A stretch of 14,443 nt of DNA. It comes from Acidimicrobiia bacterium. Its GTDB lineage: Bacteria > Actinomycetota > Acidimicrobiia > Acidimicrobiales > SZUA-35. The stretch is taken from positions 1 to 14,443 of the forward strand of contig JAOUGG010000010.1 in the NCBI GenBank assembly GCA_029857855.1. Reading direction: 5' to 3'. The notes beneath the pieces are model-generated. The model saw only the letters and a list, made by a program, of their open reading frames with translations. It was not told the DNA's origin and made no database searches. Of this stretch, positions 13,998-14,443 are shown in pieces (position 1 is the first letter of the stretch; the number at the start of each line of letters is the position of its first letter). The position numbers were made by a program, and so were the translations under genes.

Positions 13998-14443
13998 CTA
14001 CGCCGTCAGCAACAGCCAGAGCCCGAGCGCACTGTAGGCGATCATCACGAACACCATCGCCAGTTGGCTGCGGGTCGCCACCTTGGCCGTGAACCGCTCG
14101 ACGGCGATGTCGTGGGCCACGGTCACGGCGCCCACGTGTCCGACCAGCATGGCGGCAACCTGAACCCAGGCGGTCACGTCCGGGTCGATCTGCCAGACGG
14201 CGTTGTCGGCCAGGCCCCCGAGGTTCCACCCCCATCCGAACGGATCGGCCAAGCGGAACACGAAGACCTGGATGTTGTCGACGAACAACTGGAAGTAGTG
14301 GGCGACGGTGTAGCCGAACACGATCGGGACGAGGGACGGGGCGAAGGCCAGGGCCGCCTCGCCCCGGTCGAGCTCCGTGACCCGGGCCGTCCACCAGACG
14401 CCGTACCCGTAGAGCAGGGCCACGACGAGGATCGACGCCAACA
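13998..14443 (-). CDS. Polytopic membrane protein, C-terminal part (start outside window)
   Basis: The frame is open to the right edge, so the N-terminus is missing; the TTG at 14441 is not a credible start. The visible 147 residues hold about four hydrophobic segments: ILVVALLYGYGVWW, ALAFAPSLVPIVFGYTVAHYF, AWVQVAAMLVGHVGAVTVAHD and LAMVFVMIAYSALGLWLLL. Histidines sit in or next to the membrane segments (AHYF, GHVG, AHD), which could bind metal or haem. The pattern 'SLVPI..GY.VAHYF..FVD' followed by 'GHV....AHD' reminds me of an uncharacterised actinobacterial membrane family sometimes labelled fenitrothion hydrolase. I do not think that label says what the protein does. It is followed by a hairpin and the broken CDF gene on the same strand. 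Confidence 0.75.
   Translation of the reverse strand, partial: LASILVVALLYGYGVWWTARVTELDRGEAALAFAPSLVPIVFGYTVAHYFQLFVDNIQVFVFRLADPFGWGWNLGGLADNAVWQIDPDVTAWVQVAAMLVGHVGAVTVAHDIAVERFTAKVATRSQLAMVFVMIAYSALGLWLLLTA

Overview
This window comes from a high-GC actinobacterium. The evidence is the strong G/C bias at third codon positions, a furA-katG pair like that of mycobacteria and streptomycetes, Ser/Thr/Pro-rich surface proteins, an Excalibur-type C-terminus, and promoters that appear to make leaderless mRNAs. The class Acidimicrobiia is my guess for lineage; nothing here proves it. Coding density is very high. The longest stretch without a gene is about 170 bases (9164-9333), and no rRNA, tRNA, CRISPR array, insertion sequence or phage gene was found.

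Layout. (1) Positions 2-3582 run on the plus strand: the 3' part of a membrane-embedded spermidine-synthase-like protein, a small lipoprotein with beta-propeller-like repeats that ends early, and an M20-family amidohydrolase behind a probable leaderless promoter. (2) Positions 3618-5389 run on the minus strand: an MscS-type mechanosensitive channel and, with a 4-base ATGA overlap, an exported cyclase-family metal hydrolase. A three-copy 13-bp tandem repeat lies where this pair converges on the amidohydrolase gene. (3) Positions 5513-8270, minus strand, are an oxidative-stress module. A FurA-type repressor gene is followed by katG, which ends at a perfect 13-bp hairpin. Upstream of furA is a near-perfect dyad overlapping a TTGACA box, the expected site of autoregulation. 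(4) Positions 8303-9163 encode a two-TM surface protein with a Ser/Thr-rich stalk and a Ca-binding-type C-terminus. (5) Positions 9334-11748, minus strand, are cobU-cobT-cobS, the nucleotide-loop assembly steps of cobalamin synthesis. cobT carries a hexanucleotide microsatellite coding for a Ser/Ala run. (6) Positions 11817-13886, minus strand, are yaaA, a DUF2071 gene overlapping it, and a broken cation diffusion facilitator gene. (7) From 13998 to the window end is the C-terminal part of a polytopic membrane protein.

Working together: FurA and KatG should form a peroxide-responsive circuit, and YaaA, in a separate unit, is also a peroxide-stress protein. CobU, CobT and CobS together activate the lower ligand and join it to adenosylcobinamide. 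The channel and exported hydrolase share one transcript, but their joint role is unknown. I saw no clearly new defence or mobile system. The best leads are the furA control region, the leaderless-promoter pattern that shifts two gene starts, the cobT microsatellite and the decaying CDF transporter gene.
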